A stretch of 64,000 nt of DNA from Liopterus haemorrhoidalis (Eukaryota > Arthropoda > Insecta > Coleoptera > Dytiscidae): positions 6,274,882 to 6,338,881 of the forward strand of contig OZ020611.1 in NCBI GenBank assembly GCA_963971575.1, written 5' to 3'. Position numbers and translations under genes: made by a program. Numbering within the stretch: the first letter of the stretch is position 1; each line of letters opens with the position of its first letter. The notes under the pieces were generated by a model. The model made no database searches and was not told the DNA's origin. It saw nothing but the letters and a program-made list of their open reading frames with translations. This document shows positions 1-10,600 of the stretch, one piece after another.

Positions 1-408
1 ACAACTTGTAGCAATATATTATATGAATAAATATATTTTTACTTAATATTTTATTACTTTGTACTTAGGGGAAACATAAAAATTTAATTTAAATAAACAA
101 CAAATTATAATCCAAATTTTACGTATAAGTTTTTCCTTATTTATAATTATTACCTTAAAATTAATAATTTTGTTTGTTTGAGTACTGCTGTGAATTTATT
201 TTCGTGCTCTAATTAGTAAAGATATCTACGAATCATGCTGATTCTTTCTAATGCTTTGTTTTTTTTTAAATAATTTGGAAGGTTAGTTGTCAACTTGCGT
301 CACTATACGTTACTATGGGTGTGCAAATAATTATAATGATAGACAGAGAAAGTATTGTATATCGATACTTGTAGCAACGAACAGTCACCTATCAGCAATC
401 CGACTATA
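1..408 (+). repeat. Right portion of an inverted-repeat element, left end outside window
   Basis: From about position 62 this matches 14813-15148 closely, ending in the same terminal sequence (CAGCAATCCGACTATAG). At 13555-15148 that sequence is the right terminus of a complete element whose left end is its reverse complement. The copy here is therefore the right part of a second member, and the rest lies before the window. No coding potential is seen. Confidence 0.7.
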
Positions 409-436
409 GTTTCAGAGCGTAATCGAGTTTTAAATA

Positions 437-1834
437 CAGTGAATTTATTTTTTAATGCAACATGTACTATGTCATTACCATGCATACAGTTTTTGACAGC
501 AATATAAATCGTGTTCATTTTCATTTGCAACATAGAAAAAACCATATTTACTAGCAAAATCAAAATATTTTATTGAAAATACAAATTAAAAAAAAAATAA
601 TAAATAAATAAATAAATAACTAATAAAAACTTATAATAAATGTTCAAAAGTTTCTCCGTTGACTTGCATACAAAATGTTAAGCGATCATAAAAATGATTC
701 AAAACATTCAGCAATTGCTCTTGAGGTATATTGTTGGATGCTTGAACAATTTTGTCTTGCAGTTCAGCAACATCCCTAAGTTCTCTATTATATACTTTGG
801 CCTTTAAATAACCCCAATAAAAAAATCATTGGGTGCCAAATCCGGAGATCTCGCTGGCCAATTCATCGACCCTCCTCTTCCAATCCAGCTATTTGGGAAA
901 GTTCTATGTAAATATTCTTTAACTATTCTAGAATAATGGACTTGTGCGCCATCATGATGAAACCATACTTGTCCATTAATATTCAGGTTTCACAACGCAG
1001 GTAATATTTGGTTTTGTTAAAGGGCTAGAGATTTTGTGGCATTAAGGTTACCGGCAATAAAAAAAGGCCCTATAATATTGGTTCTTATTATCCCTGCCCA
1101 AACATTTAATTTTTGCGGCCTTTGAGTTCGGGAGGAATGAAACAAATGTAAATTTTCTCGACTCCAGTACCTAAAATTTTGTCTGTGCACTTCACCCTTT
1201 AGAGTAAACGTTGTTTCGTCAGTAAATAAAATTATTTGAAGCATTGTTGGGTCGGAATTAATTTTTTCAAACATTTCAAAATAAAAATCCATACGTACTA
1301 TTGCGTCCCTTTCCAACAATTCTTGATGATTTTGAAATTTGTATGATCGAAACTTTTCTTTTTTTAAGAAATTAAAAACAGATCCATTACTGACACCAAC
1401 GGTTTGTGCAATTGATCTTAAAGTATTTTTATTGTTTTCTTCCACTTGTAACAATATTTCCAACTGCTCCTCTTCTGTAAGCACATGGGATGTTGTTCTT
1501 TTTATATTATGTTTTGATTTAAGACATCCTTCGCGATGTATTTTATTAACTAGTCTTGAAATTGTAGAGGGATTTGGTATTGGCCGATCTGGATAAGTTG
1601 CCCTAAATACAGCAGAAACTTCTCTTAAACTCATTTGGGAGTTATACCAAGTTACCATCATTATTTTTTCCTCATCTGTATACATGTTGATTAATTTTTA
1701 AATCAGCAATGAGCAAAAGTATACACACTAATTGTCTAAGTTGCAAATGAAAATGAACACGATTTATATTGCTGTCAAAAACTGTATCTATGGTAATGAC
1801 ATAGTACACGTTGCATTAAAAAATTAATTCACTG
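437..1834 (-). mobile_element. mariner-type DNA transposon, decayed, with long TIRs
   Basis: The ends are inverted repeats of about 95 bp starting CAGTGAATT, at 437-531 and 1740-1834. They are flanked by TA at 435-436 and 1835-1836, the target duplication of IS630/Tc1/mariner elements. The interior holds one minus-strand transposase reading frame. At 1398 bp it is full length for the superfamily, but the transposase is broken, so the copy is presumably immobile by itself. Confidence 0.9.
631..1685 (-). pseudogene. mariner-like transposase, two stops and one frameshift
   Basis: About 351 codons from the ATG at 1683-1685 to TAA at 631-633. The N-terminal ~110 residues form a double helix-turn-helix region. 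The DDE/D core follows, with catalytic acids in FTDETTF, then HHDGAQVH, then SPDLAPNDFF; I count 36 residues between the second and third acids. Breaks seen: stop codons at 1017-1019 and 990-992, and a one-base frameshift in the A-run near 820, after which the frame resumes to the C-terminus. The reading is otherwise colinear, so it decayed in place. Assignment to the superfamily is firm; the clade is not determined. Confidence 0.87.
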
Positions 1835-1836
1835 TA

Positions 1837-2520
1837 TATTTTGTGATTGTTTTTCGTGAACTTTCTTAAATGATATAGATAATGGAAAGCAAAATTAAAA
1901 GAGAACGTTCAGATAATTTGAAAAAAGATCGTCTGCTACTATTTAAATATTATTAGTAAAATGTTGTTTGTTTTTTTTATTACGAAAATTTTGATATAAA
2001 GCTAAAAAAGCATTATTTTCGGACATTTTTCGATAATGTAGTATTTTATCATCCGGATTATATGGTATTCTGCTTATCTGGAAGGGCATCTGCCTTGGTG
2101 TTCGGCTTACACATTTAAATAAAAAAATAAAAAGGTTTTTCTATTTTTATAAATAGAAAAACTATAATAAATAAATAATGCCAGGTTTGATCTCGGTGGT
2201 TTCATAATTTTATTATGGGGCCATTTATTGCTCCAATAACACAGACCAACAGACATTTTGGTGCCTGCGAGTTTTTAACAGTCTAGGTAATTTTTGGGCA
2301 CAGAATCCAAAATAGCCGTTATATTTGGTCTATCAGATCTAGTTTTTGAGATACGCTATATTGGCATCTTTTACAATAAAATATCTTATTTCTTGACTTG
2401 TGTATTTTTCACGTTATTACTGTTACTATTTGCTCCAACTGCCAGTTACAAACACAAAACAGACAATGTAAGGTATTTATTTCACAAAGTAGATAAATAT
2501 ACATTCATCACTTATCACTT
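1837..2520. other. No gene seen; short perfect hairpin
   Basis: AT-rich sequence without a supported reading frame. It contains a perfect 12-bp stem with a 4-base loop at 2135-2162 (GTTTTTCTATTT and its complement). Confidence 0.5.
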
Positions 2521-2529
2521 AAAAATCTT

Positions 2530-3200
2530 CTTGTGTACGACTTTCTAGCATGGAGTTTACCAGAACAGGCTTTCTGAAGACTCCAACAGTAATAGGCCAT
2601 CATGTGGCTATCTTATCTTCCTTGATATCTATCTTCCATAGTTTTATGTCCTGATGGAATCTTTCCCCCGGTTCTTCACTAAAATCACCTAGGTTTTCTG
2701 GTAAGTGGTCATAATACAACCGAGAATATTAAAGTTGGAAAGCATATTTTCCACTAATTCTCTGCCTTATGATTTCCAAGAAAATTTTGTACTACTTGAA
2801 TAAATGAACAAGAATTAGATTCAATCTCGTTCATTGATGCGGTTGGATTGGATTGTGGATCTTCAGTAGTTTGCCTTATCTGAGGACCATCAAATATTCT
2901 GGCTTTCAGTTTTTTAGAGTTAATCCCAGGAAATTTACGTGTCAAGTAGCCTACTCAAAGTCCATCTCGATTTAAAGCCTTCAAAAATTGCTACATAAGC
3001 CCAAACATGATATGCAAGGGTGGATATATAATTTTCTCTCTCGCAACCAAAGGTTCGTTGATAACATTTTGTTTTTATTCAATTATGACATTTCTTAATG
3101 GAAATCACCCATTTTCTGTAAACCCAGTGCTGATCCTTAGCTCTGCTGTCCCAGACACATAAAAACCAAGGATATTTTGTATATCCATTTTGCTGTCCAA
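2530..3200 (-). pseudogene. Decayed ORF of a multicopy arthropod hypothetical protein family
   Basis: Read on the minus strand, short open blocks follow one another in shifting frames. They include WDSRAKDQHWV (near 3140), FPGINSKKLKARIFDGPQIR (near 2900), NFLGNHKAEN (near 2770) and EDRYQGR (near 2610). From memory, this order matches a hypothetical protein family present in many copies in arthropod genomes, often near transposons; its function is unknown to me. Several stops and frameshifts are present. A protein search with the conceptual blocks would settle the family. Confidence 0.4.
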
Positions 3201-3441
3201 GGAGGAACTTTACCATTTTTAGATAAAAAACTAAAATCAATTAGTCTGTATCTCAAAAACTAGAGATGCTACGAAACAGTCAGGTATTTTTGGAATCAGC
3301 ACATCCAAAATCAGTTCTTACTTTTCCGGCACCAAGATAAAAAAATTATTTTGTTGGGCAATGTAATAGATGGTCGTCATTTTAAAATGTTTAATATTAA
3401 AGTATGATATTTTGATATCCTTGTAAAGTTGATTTAATGTA

Positions 3442-4006
3442 ATGGGTGTTTTTTTTAGAGGTATAGAACTTTAAATTGCAATAAAACAACGATGGATTAT
3501 TCGATTGACATGAATTTTTTTTTATTCGAAAGATAATCTTGTGGCATTACATTTTAAATATGATTTCTGGCATATGACCGCCACGGCTGGCTCGGATGTA
3601 GTCCAATCTGGACGTCCAATTTTCGATAACTTTTTCCAACATTTGTGGCCGTATATCGGCAATAACACGGCGAATGTTGTCTTCCAAATGGTCAAGCGTT
3701 TGTGGCTTATCCGCATAGACCAATGACTTTACATAGCCCCACAGAAAGTAGTCCAGCGGTGTTAAATCACAAGATCTTGGAGGCCAATTCACAGGTCCAA
3801 AACGTGAAATTAGGCGGTCACCAAACGTGTCTTTCAATAAATCGATTGTGGCACGAGCTGTGTGACATGTTGCGCCGTCTTGTTGGTATGATTTAATGTA
3901 ATGTCACAAGATTATCTTTCGAATAAAAAAAAATTCATGTCAATCGAATAATCCATCGTTGTTTTATTGCAATTTAAAGTTCTATACCTCTAAAAAAAAC
4001 ACCCGT
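3442..4006 (-). mobile_element. mariner-derived MITE, copy 1 (565 bp)
   Basis: Terminal inverted repeats of about 110 bp (outer end AYGGGTGTTTTTTTTAGAGG) are flanked by TA at 3440-3441 and 4007-4008. It is nearly identical to 21073-21637: I count three substitutions. Between the TIRs lies only the 3' third of a mariner-type transposase, so it is an internal-deletion derivative. The empty site is visible in related fold-back arms near 18750 and 50517. Confidence 0.92.
3547..3903 (-). pseudogene. mariner transposase C-terminal third
   Basis: About 118 codons ending at TAA 3547-3549. It retains the second catalytic acid (QQDGATCH) and the third (RSCDLTPLDYFLWGY), with 36 residues between by my count, followed by the usual KSLVYADKPQTLDHLEDNIR tail. 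The first acidic residue and the DNA-binding domain are absent. A base change near 3900 removes an ATG that is present in the 21-kb copy. It cannot encode an active enzyme; its retention reflects the MITE's origin. Confidence 0.85.
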
Positions 4007-4297
4007 TACTTTCAAGAAAAAAATAAAATAAAAATAAAAATAAAATACCGATTCCCTATGCTAGATAAAAAGTTGAAACAATTTCCGCTGATATCGGAAG
4101 TGATGCAGAATTCTTATTAAAGCCCTTAAGTGGATCCATTTGTCTAGTTTAACTTTGTTTCTAAAGAATTTTTTGTATCTCTTAAAATAAAGTTATTCGA
4201 GGTACGGCTTTTCAAACAAACACCCTGCGTATATGAGCATATTTTGTACTTTTTTGTTGCATATAATGCAGTGTTTTAATAATTAATGTTGACATAC

Positions 4298-4469
4298 CTC
4301 TCTATAAGTCCATTTCCATTCCACCTCCAAATGTCGTGTTTGTAGGATACATTTAAATGTTCCAGGCATTCCGTCATCCATTGATGTGTTTTATCATCTG
4401 TATTTAATCCAACAACACTGCTGCCCAGGCCTTTATTATCTTCCAAACCCACAAAATTAGGTTGTAGTC
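4298..4469 (-). CDS. A4GALT-like exon 3
   Basis: 172 nt between an acceptor (TTTTTTTTAAG) and the donor GTATGT. It continues the frame as LQPNFVGLEDNKGLGSSVVG and ends WRWNGNGLIER, matching the position of the conserved WNGNG/NGPG segment of the family. It is not in the supplied ORF list because it contains no usable ATG-to-stop frame of its own. Confidence 0.85.
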
Positions 4470-7400
4470 CTTAAAAAAAAAGTTTTATTATGAAATTAGC
4501 TCTACAAATTTACGTATAGCTCTATCTCTCTTGCACCGTGTTACTATCTTCATAAGAAATACCAATACAAAACAAAAAATTAAGTTGCTAATAAACTATT
4601 AGAAGGATTTTCTAACTTGGAAATCACCAATAAATGTATTAGCTTCATAAATATATTATGTGTCAAATAACTATTAGGGAGTTTATTAGGAACTGGAACT
4701 CTCGGCCCTAAAAGAGATTAATGGTATAAATTATGTAAAGTAAGGGTCCCAGTAGACTAACTTGAGGTACGCCTAGGTGAAGAAATTGTTTCTAAAGGTG
4801 CGTACTGACTTGAGCATTTGTACGCGCACGGAATTTCGTGCGCGCAAGGATTTTCGTGCGGGTAAAAAAATTTGAACACACAACTTTCTAATTTGTGCCC
4901 GTAAAATCTCGCTCCGCGTATTTCAGTTATATCCACGCACATATTTATTTAAAGTAAGTAGTGTCAACGATGGCGGAAAGAAATGTTGTTGGCTTAACAA
5001 GTGTAGCGTACATAAGTCGCAGTCAGCAGACTCATCGGTGTCTTACCGGTGAATTTTACTAAATGCACAGTTTTTGGCAGCGTTGTCGAACGGCGTATAT
5101 GAAAACTACAATATCTAAACAATGACAGATTGTAATGACAGTAAATTTTGAATGTAAGCTTTTACAGTAATTTTAAAAGTACATGTGCTTTATATACATC
5201 TCCTCAATATCTAAGTAAACTGATTTAACACTCAATTCCATAATTTTTTACTTGCTTTGTGCTTGATTCTTTGTTACTACAGATATAACTGTCAAAATGT
5301 CCACCAGTGAGCAACTAATCGTTAATGAAATCCGGTGAATAAAATGGCGACCGGTGAGTAAGTACGCTAACTCACTGGTAGATCAACGTAGGCATACAGG
5401 AAAAAAATTTACCAACCGGTAACTCACTGGTGAGTCTGCTGAATGTGGCCATAGTAGACTTAGTAAAAACAAAACGGTGGTGGATGACACAACTATATAG
5501 AAGCAGGGAAATATACAATAGTTTAAGTTTGCTAGCAGACCTGCAAATGCAAGAGGTTAGTGGACAATTTCAAAATTTTGTTCGAATGTCAGCGGCAGAT
5601 TTTGAACTACTCGTTAATAAAGTTGGTCACAAAATTGGGAGAAAGCGAAGTTTTATAAGGGCTGTTCCCGCGAAAGAACGATTATCCATAACCCTACGTT
5701 TTTTGCAACTGGGGATTCGTTTACCAGCATACAATACATTTTTACTCCATTCCATGTTGAATATTTACTGGTGTTTACTTAAATTTACGCGCACAATTAT
5801 ATGACTGTATAAACCCGTACACACTGAGCGCACAAGTTCTTTGATCTTATCGGTGGGACCGACAAGCTATGGATAGCATTCGTGGAAGGATTACTGTACG
5901 CGCACACAAATTATACCTCGTACTCACCTGAGCATTTGTGCGCACACATAATCCGTGCGCGTACAAATGCTCAAGTCAGTACGCACCTTTAGAGCTTACA
6001 TTGTTGATTACCATAACTTGACTTCTGTACGAGAGGTAACTGGAGAAAATTTTAATCCCATTCTTACCAAGGCCAATGAAATTAAGAATTGACAAGAGGA
6101 TTAATGCTATCAAAGGAAAAGTCAAGCAGGATTAATACCGTTAATAGTCCTGAGTCAGTAGACTACTTACTCTTACTTTAGGAGTTACTTACCATCAAAA
6201 GGATGAGTTGCATAAACATCTAGATCCAAATAAATCCCACCATATTTCCACAAAGTCAAATATCTTAATACATCACTCAAGTGAGATACTCGCCATTTTG
6301 GATTATCAGATTTAAGTAGATTCCCACTTTTCCACAATCCCTCTACCGGCGTATCCTGGAAATATCTGTCAGTATTCATAGAATATATCTTCACATTTCT
6401 GTAACTCAACACTGCCGGGATGTATTTTCCAACGACTGCTGAGACATTTATTGCTGCCGGTGCTGCCACCAAAACGATGACGTCCCGATTTGGATTATGA
6501 TAAGCAGCTGCCTCTATTGCGCATGCTTGACGTGCATTTAGGTTTATACTTCCGTTTATTCTTGATTTACATGATGATTCTACGAAGAAGATTGATTTTC
6601 CTTTTTTTATTTGGGCATCTGAGACATCTCTTTCTGTTAATAGACCCTCTTCGAATTTTAAGCATTCAAATGTTCTTAAATCAACTATAAAATAAAAATA
6701 ATGATTAGATCTGGGTATGTCAAGAAAAAATTTAATCAAATAATTAATAGACTTGCAGAATGATATTAAATTAATAAAATTTCATATTTGTATTAAGTGA
6801 TGATCACGATTTAGAGTTATATGAAAAGGAACCTAAAAATAAAAACGAAAATAATTTTCTACCATTTCGAATTTATATATTCTTGAATAGATTTCTGAGT
6901 ACATATCTTTTTACACCGGTAATCGGGTGTATTCTGTAATAAATGCGTTAAAATTAGCGTCAGGTTAATATTATTATTTTAACCCCATGTCTAACGTCAT
7001 TATCCAAAAATGCTATTCTGTAAGAGCATTTGTTAAGGTAAGCGTTAATACCTAGGATGATTAAGTAAAGGATGCGCTATTCGTGTGTAAAATGTGTGGA
7101 AACCCTTACTGAGTGAGAAAGATATATCGCGGTACTGCCTACACACGTACACACGTAATGCGCATGTGCGACCTATGACGCCGATGACATCATCTATGGT
7201 CTGTGGATGACACGTTGTAGCGTTGCAGCCATTCTGTTTTTCTGATTGTCGAAAACAACATGTGTTTACATATTTACACGTGTTACAATATTTCTATGTA
7301 ATGTAAAGAAGTATGTATCAAAATTAACCCCTCTGCGCCCCCTCCCCCATATATTTCATTTTGTACATCCGTCTTTAAATCCTTTATTAATCGAACGATA

Positions 7401-9678
7401 AAATTTAATTTAATTTCTGGTTTGTGGGGGGATACTCAAAGGATGTGGCCCTTCAACGTCTTATCGGATATATTTTGAAAAGGACCCATAGCTAGCCACC
7501 CCTGGTATTTTGAATCATTAAATTTAATAGAGATTCTTGCAACCGGGCCATAGTCATGTAATTTTCAAGATGTTTGGGTAGTATTATTTGGCACTAATAT
7601 TTTTCAAGCTTATTTTAGTTTATTGTAACTACCACTTTAACTTAAATTTAAATTAAATTCATAATACTGCCTCCTTTATTGGCAGCCTTTAATTTTTAAA
7701 ATATCATTAAATATTGTTTTAATGACAAATAATATTATTTTAAAATGATTAGATAAATTTTAAATACACATTTATACAGTTTTAGGACCGTTTGACACGA
7801 TACGCAGAAAATTAACACCGTGTTATACAAATTTCTCAAATATGTTATAAAATTTGCTGTGAAATTATGAGATTTTAGAATAATTTCTAAGAAATTCCAT
7901 AATTATTTTCATTTAAAAATACGCTTGTTTCAAATTCAAATGTAGCACATGCGCATTACGTAGTTGCAGTGTGCATAGTACAGACATATATTGCCTTTTT
8001 TCTCAACAGAGGTTTCCACACAATCGTCAATGTTGTTAGTATACGAATAGCGCATCCTTTACTTAATCATCCTAGGTTAATACCATATTTGTTAACGCGA
8101 GGCGCTAACTCACCCTGTAAGAGAGGCTAATATTTCCTGCACGCGCATGCGCTGTTACGTTGAATTTTAACAGGAGTATTTATTTAGTCAAATGCCAAGA
8201 GAATCTTAACCTAATATTTCGGTGTTGAATTAAATATTCAGTGGTGAAATTCATTTTATAAATAGAACAGAAATGTTTGGTCCTGTGATACTTATTATAA
8301 CTGGTTTCCACAGTGTATTAAATAAAAATATAACTTTATTCAACTTGTATTTAGTCAATTTATATTTATACTACATTGTATTATAACAATTTATCTCATT
8401 TTTGAATAAAATGTGAATTATATGTTCTATTTTTAAAAAGATGTTCGGTGATATTAATTATTAAATAATTAAGTGATTTATTACGTTATTTCTACCCTGG
8501 AATAACAATGTTGTGATCGTCATTATCAATCTCATCAATTATTTCTTCAAATAATACACCATTAAAATGTACTGCGATATTTTGAAACACGGCGGAGGCA
8601 TAAGTGAAGTTTAGTAGCTTTCAGATGATTATAATTTTAAGTTCTGTGTCTCAACAAATACCAAAACTGCTCTTCAATACTCCATTTACTTCCTTTCTAT
8701 ACAATTACTTGAACTTGCGTCTGGGTTACTTGTATAACAAAAATTATGAAGCGTCATTCTTATCTCTACTGTAAAGAATTCACTTTAAAAAGTAATAGAA
8801 AGTTGATTAATATTCTCTTGTTTTATTAATTTTTTTTTAAATAACATGACATTTATTTAAATAGGATCGGCCATTTTTGCAAACTAAACATCAGCGTTAA
8901 CTTTTAAAGCCACCGTTTTAGTAGGCGCTTATTGTAGAACGTTAACTGGCTATTTTAACGCCGCCGCGCTATAATTTTAACACATATATGTTTAGCGAAT
9001 AGCATTTACGTTAAAAATGGTGTTAAAAAAATTAACGTCAGTTTCTGACGCTAAGATTTTAACATCATGCTTAGAGAATAGACCCGAATGTACGTTAGGA
9101 AAATGTAGATTATGATTCCCAGTGCAAATTTCTGCATAAAATATCGTTATACTGCATAAAAAATCCTTCCAACCAACTTAAATTCACAAAGGATGCTACG
9201 TTCAGGCAGAACGTAGTACATGTAATCCTACAAGGTAAGTACAACGAACGGTACAAAATCCGGTAAATGGTGTTGGAACAAACCCAATTAGTAACAAAAT
9301 TGCTGTACGTATACGTACACTAGTGCGCATCGCCTCCATTTTTTTTGCGTCGCCTCTAAATGAGATTTTAAATTCAGTTTTTTTTTTTTTTTTTGATTAA
9401 AAATTTTAGGTGGTCACTGTCCCAGCGCCAGTTTTAGCTACCACTGAATTTGATCACCATCTGGTCAACATTTGACCATAATTTAAATTATAAATTCTAT
9501 ACGTACTTTTACTTGGTTCCTTTTCTGCTTTCAACCTTATATATGTTACTCCACATTCTTCTAGAATTGCTGTGTTAGTTTTTGTAACAAATCTGTCATA
9601 GACAAGAGTGTTGAATCCCAATATAATAACAGCACATATAACAAATAGGAACAATAGTCTTTTCCCCTCCATAAACAT
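4298..9678 (-). CDS. Alpha-1,4-glycosyltransferase (A4GALT-like), 3 exons, 3' end missing
   Basis: Exons 9507-9678, 6193-6684 and 4298-4469 join in phase, giving about 280 residues. The predicted product is a type II Golgi membrane protein: a short cytoplasmic tail, one signal-anchor, then a lumenal Gb3-synthase-type catalytic domain. That family transfers galactose or N-acetylgalactosamine in alpha-1,4 linkage onto glycolipids; insect members are known as alpha4GT. Seen directly: IFFVESSC, the RQACAIEAAAYHNPN block, and the sugar-nucleotide-binding SDVLRYLTLWKYGGIYLDLD with its DxD motif. The C-terminal exon expected after the 4292-4297 donor was not found down to position 1, so it probably lies beyond the window. 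Both introns are filled with transposons. Confidence 0.87.
4970..5804 (+). pseudogene. HARBI1-like nuclease N-terminal fragment
   Basis: Begins at ATG 4970 (MAERNVVG...), is interrupted by a MITE, and resumes near 5453 with RRWWMT-like KRWWMTQLYRSREI, then FQNFVRMSAADFELL, then PAKERLSITLRFL. These blocks are characteristic of the region before the DDE nuclease domain of Harbinger transposases. The catalytic domain is missing: the frame ends at 5804 in unrelated terminal sequence. It is an internal-deletion derivative, not functional. Confidence 0.75.
5015..5451. mobile_element. Nested MITE inside the Harbinger fragment
   Basis: Inverted ends: CAGTCAGCAGACTCA at the left (about 5020) and TGAGTCTGCTGAATG at the right (about 5431), each followed inward by an ACCGGT motif. 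It interrupts the HARBI1-like frame. The exact termini and target duplication are not resolved. Confidence 0.55.
6193..6684 (-). CDS. A4GALT-like exon 2 (catalytic core)
   Basis: 492 nt between an acceptor (TTTTATTTTATAG) and a consensus donor (GTAAGT). It is open throughout, starts in phase with exon 1 and ends one base into a Gly codon. It carries the conserved Cys/His-rich RQACAIEAA block and the DxD motif (YLDLDVYATHPFDG) near its 3' end. Confidence 0.9.
6924..9086. mobile_element. Inverted-repeat element, TIR CGGGTNTATTCT, unclassified
   Basis: Imperfect inverted ends of about 45 bp (CGGGTGTATTCTGTAA at the left; the complement of CGGGTCTATTCTCTAA at the right) are flanked by AAT at 6921-6923 and 9087-9089. 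Copies of GTTAACG-like words recur near both ends. There is no coding sequence. A separate element is nested at 7051-8076. It sits in intron 1 of the glycosyltransferase gene. Confidence 0.65.
7051..8076. mobile_element. Nested inverted-repeat element with 6-bp duplication TTAATA
   Basis: The outermost 34 bp are perfect inverted repeats (CCTAGGATGATTAAGTAAAG continuing inward), with weaker symmetry to about 140 bp. It is flanked by TTAATA at 7045-7050 and 8077-8082. There is no ORF. A 6-bp duplication excludes mariner, piggyBac, Harbinger and hAT; the superfamily is open. Confidence 0.85.
9507..9678 (-). CDS. A4GALT-like exon 1 (signal-anchor)
   Basis: Starts at ATG 9676-9678 (MFMEGKRLLFLFVICAV...), with a hydrophobic signal-anchor at about residues 7-25. 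An in-phase alternative start is the third residue. Two donors fit equally: GTACGT (exon end 9507) or GTAAAA (exon end 9513). Both leave one base, which makes an Ile codon with exon 2. A good acceptor (pyrimidine tract and CAG) about 18 bases upstream of the ATG suggests a separate 5' UTR exon. Confidence 0.8.
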
Positions 9679-9789
9679 TTTATTTTTTAGTAAGCTGAAA
9701 AAAATAAAAATAAAAAATTAAATATACAGTGGAAACCGTTTAATACGGTAATTTCAAAAAAATAATGGAAATACGAACCATATCAAGGA

Positions 9790-10600
9790 GAGAATAAAAA
9801 AGGCAAGAATGAGAATAAAATAGCAATGGGACAAGTTTGGAGTATCGGAGAGAGAAAATTTAAAGATGACTTTAGAAAGAGAATGTTTCTGTTTGATGCT
9901 CTTATACTAGGAATCCTCCTCTATGGGTCGGAAATCTGGGGATGGAGAGAATGGGAAGAAGTATAAAGAATACAGGAAATGTACATCAAATGGATACATT
10001 TAGACAAACCAACACCGAGCTATATCGTACTGGAAGAAACAAAGAGGGATAAATTGAGACTAATAACGGGTCTTAGGGCAGTGAAGTATGAACAAAAAGT
10101 AACATCGAATAGGAATGAGATTCTATCGAATGCTGGAAAGAAAAAGGAAGTAACAAACAAACAACCTGGGGAAATGAAAGAAGGTTATTCTACGAAAGAA
10201 ATGGCTATGAAGCAGAAGAGATAAGGAGGAAACAGGAAGCAGGAGACGAACACGCTCCCATATAGATGGGGAGGGACAAAGAGGTACTAAATCAAGAACG
10301 GTAAAATAGAATCGACAGATCAAGGTACAGTACGATTTACAAAAAACACAACCATGAACAAAAATCAAAAGTTTATAGCACGGTTTAGATGTGGAAACTA
10401 GGCGGCAGCGAACCAATACTGGTGGAATGCAGGACATGTAAAGAGTAAGCAGAAACAATTGAACATCTGAAAAACTGTAGTGAAATAGGAGAAGAAACGC
10501 TTCCTTTGGAAAAAATCCTGGAGGAGGGATAGACTGGATGAAGAAGGTCTCAAAAAGATGGACAGAAATCAAACCCGCTATTCCAAAATAAATTTGGGGT
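9790..10600 (+). pseudogene. LINE ORF2 C-terminal remnant
   Basis: Translation in shifting frames gives LILGILLYGSEIWGWREWEE, then YIKWIHLDKPTPSYIVLEET (from 9979). After stops come RFRCGN and a CxxC...H...C segment near 10430-10480 (ECRTCKE...TIEHLKNCSE). This order (YGxExWGW, then a C-terminal zinc knuckle) is that of non-LTR retrotransposon ORF2 downstream of the reverse transcriptase. Several stops and shifts are present. Confidence 0.6.

Larger units (their letters stand above)
3371..4238 (+). repeat. Fold-back element arm split by a MITE
   Basis: 3371-3441 plus 4007-4238 match the right arms of the fold-back elements at 18226-18818 and 50098-50735: the gatggtcgtcatttt segment, then the cgattccctatgctagat segment, ending CAAACAAACACCCTG. 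The match is continuous only if 3442-4006 is removed, leaving a single TA. No left arm is present, so this is a solo arm. Confidence 0.7.
4795..5989 (+). mobile_element. PIF/Harbinger-type element with HARBI1 fragment
   Basis: Long inverted ends read AAGGTGCGTACTGACTTGAG inward from both sides (4795 and 5989) and are flanked by TA (4793-4794, 5990-5991). The interior carries the N-terminal part of a HARBI1-like nuclease and a nested MITE. TA duplications occur in the ISL2EU branch of this superfamily; a 3-bp duplication could not be made to fit. It lies in intron 2 of the glycosyltransferase gene. Confidence 0.75.

Noticed and set aside
1339..1596. Plus-strand 85-codon frame
   Set aside because: Antisense shadow of the mariner transposase at 631-1685; the same applies to 6490-6690, 17358-18038 and 43095-43298.
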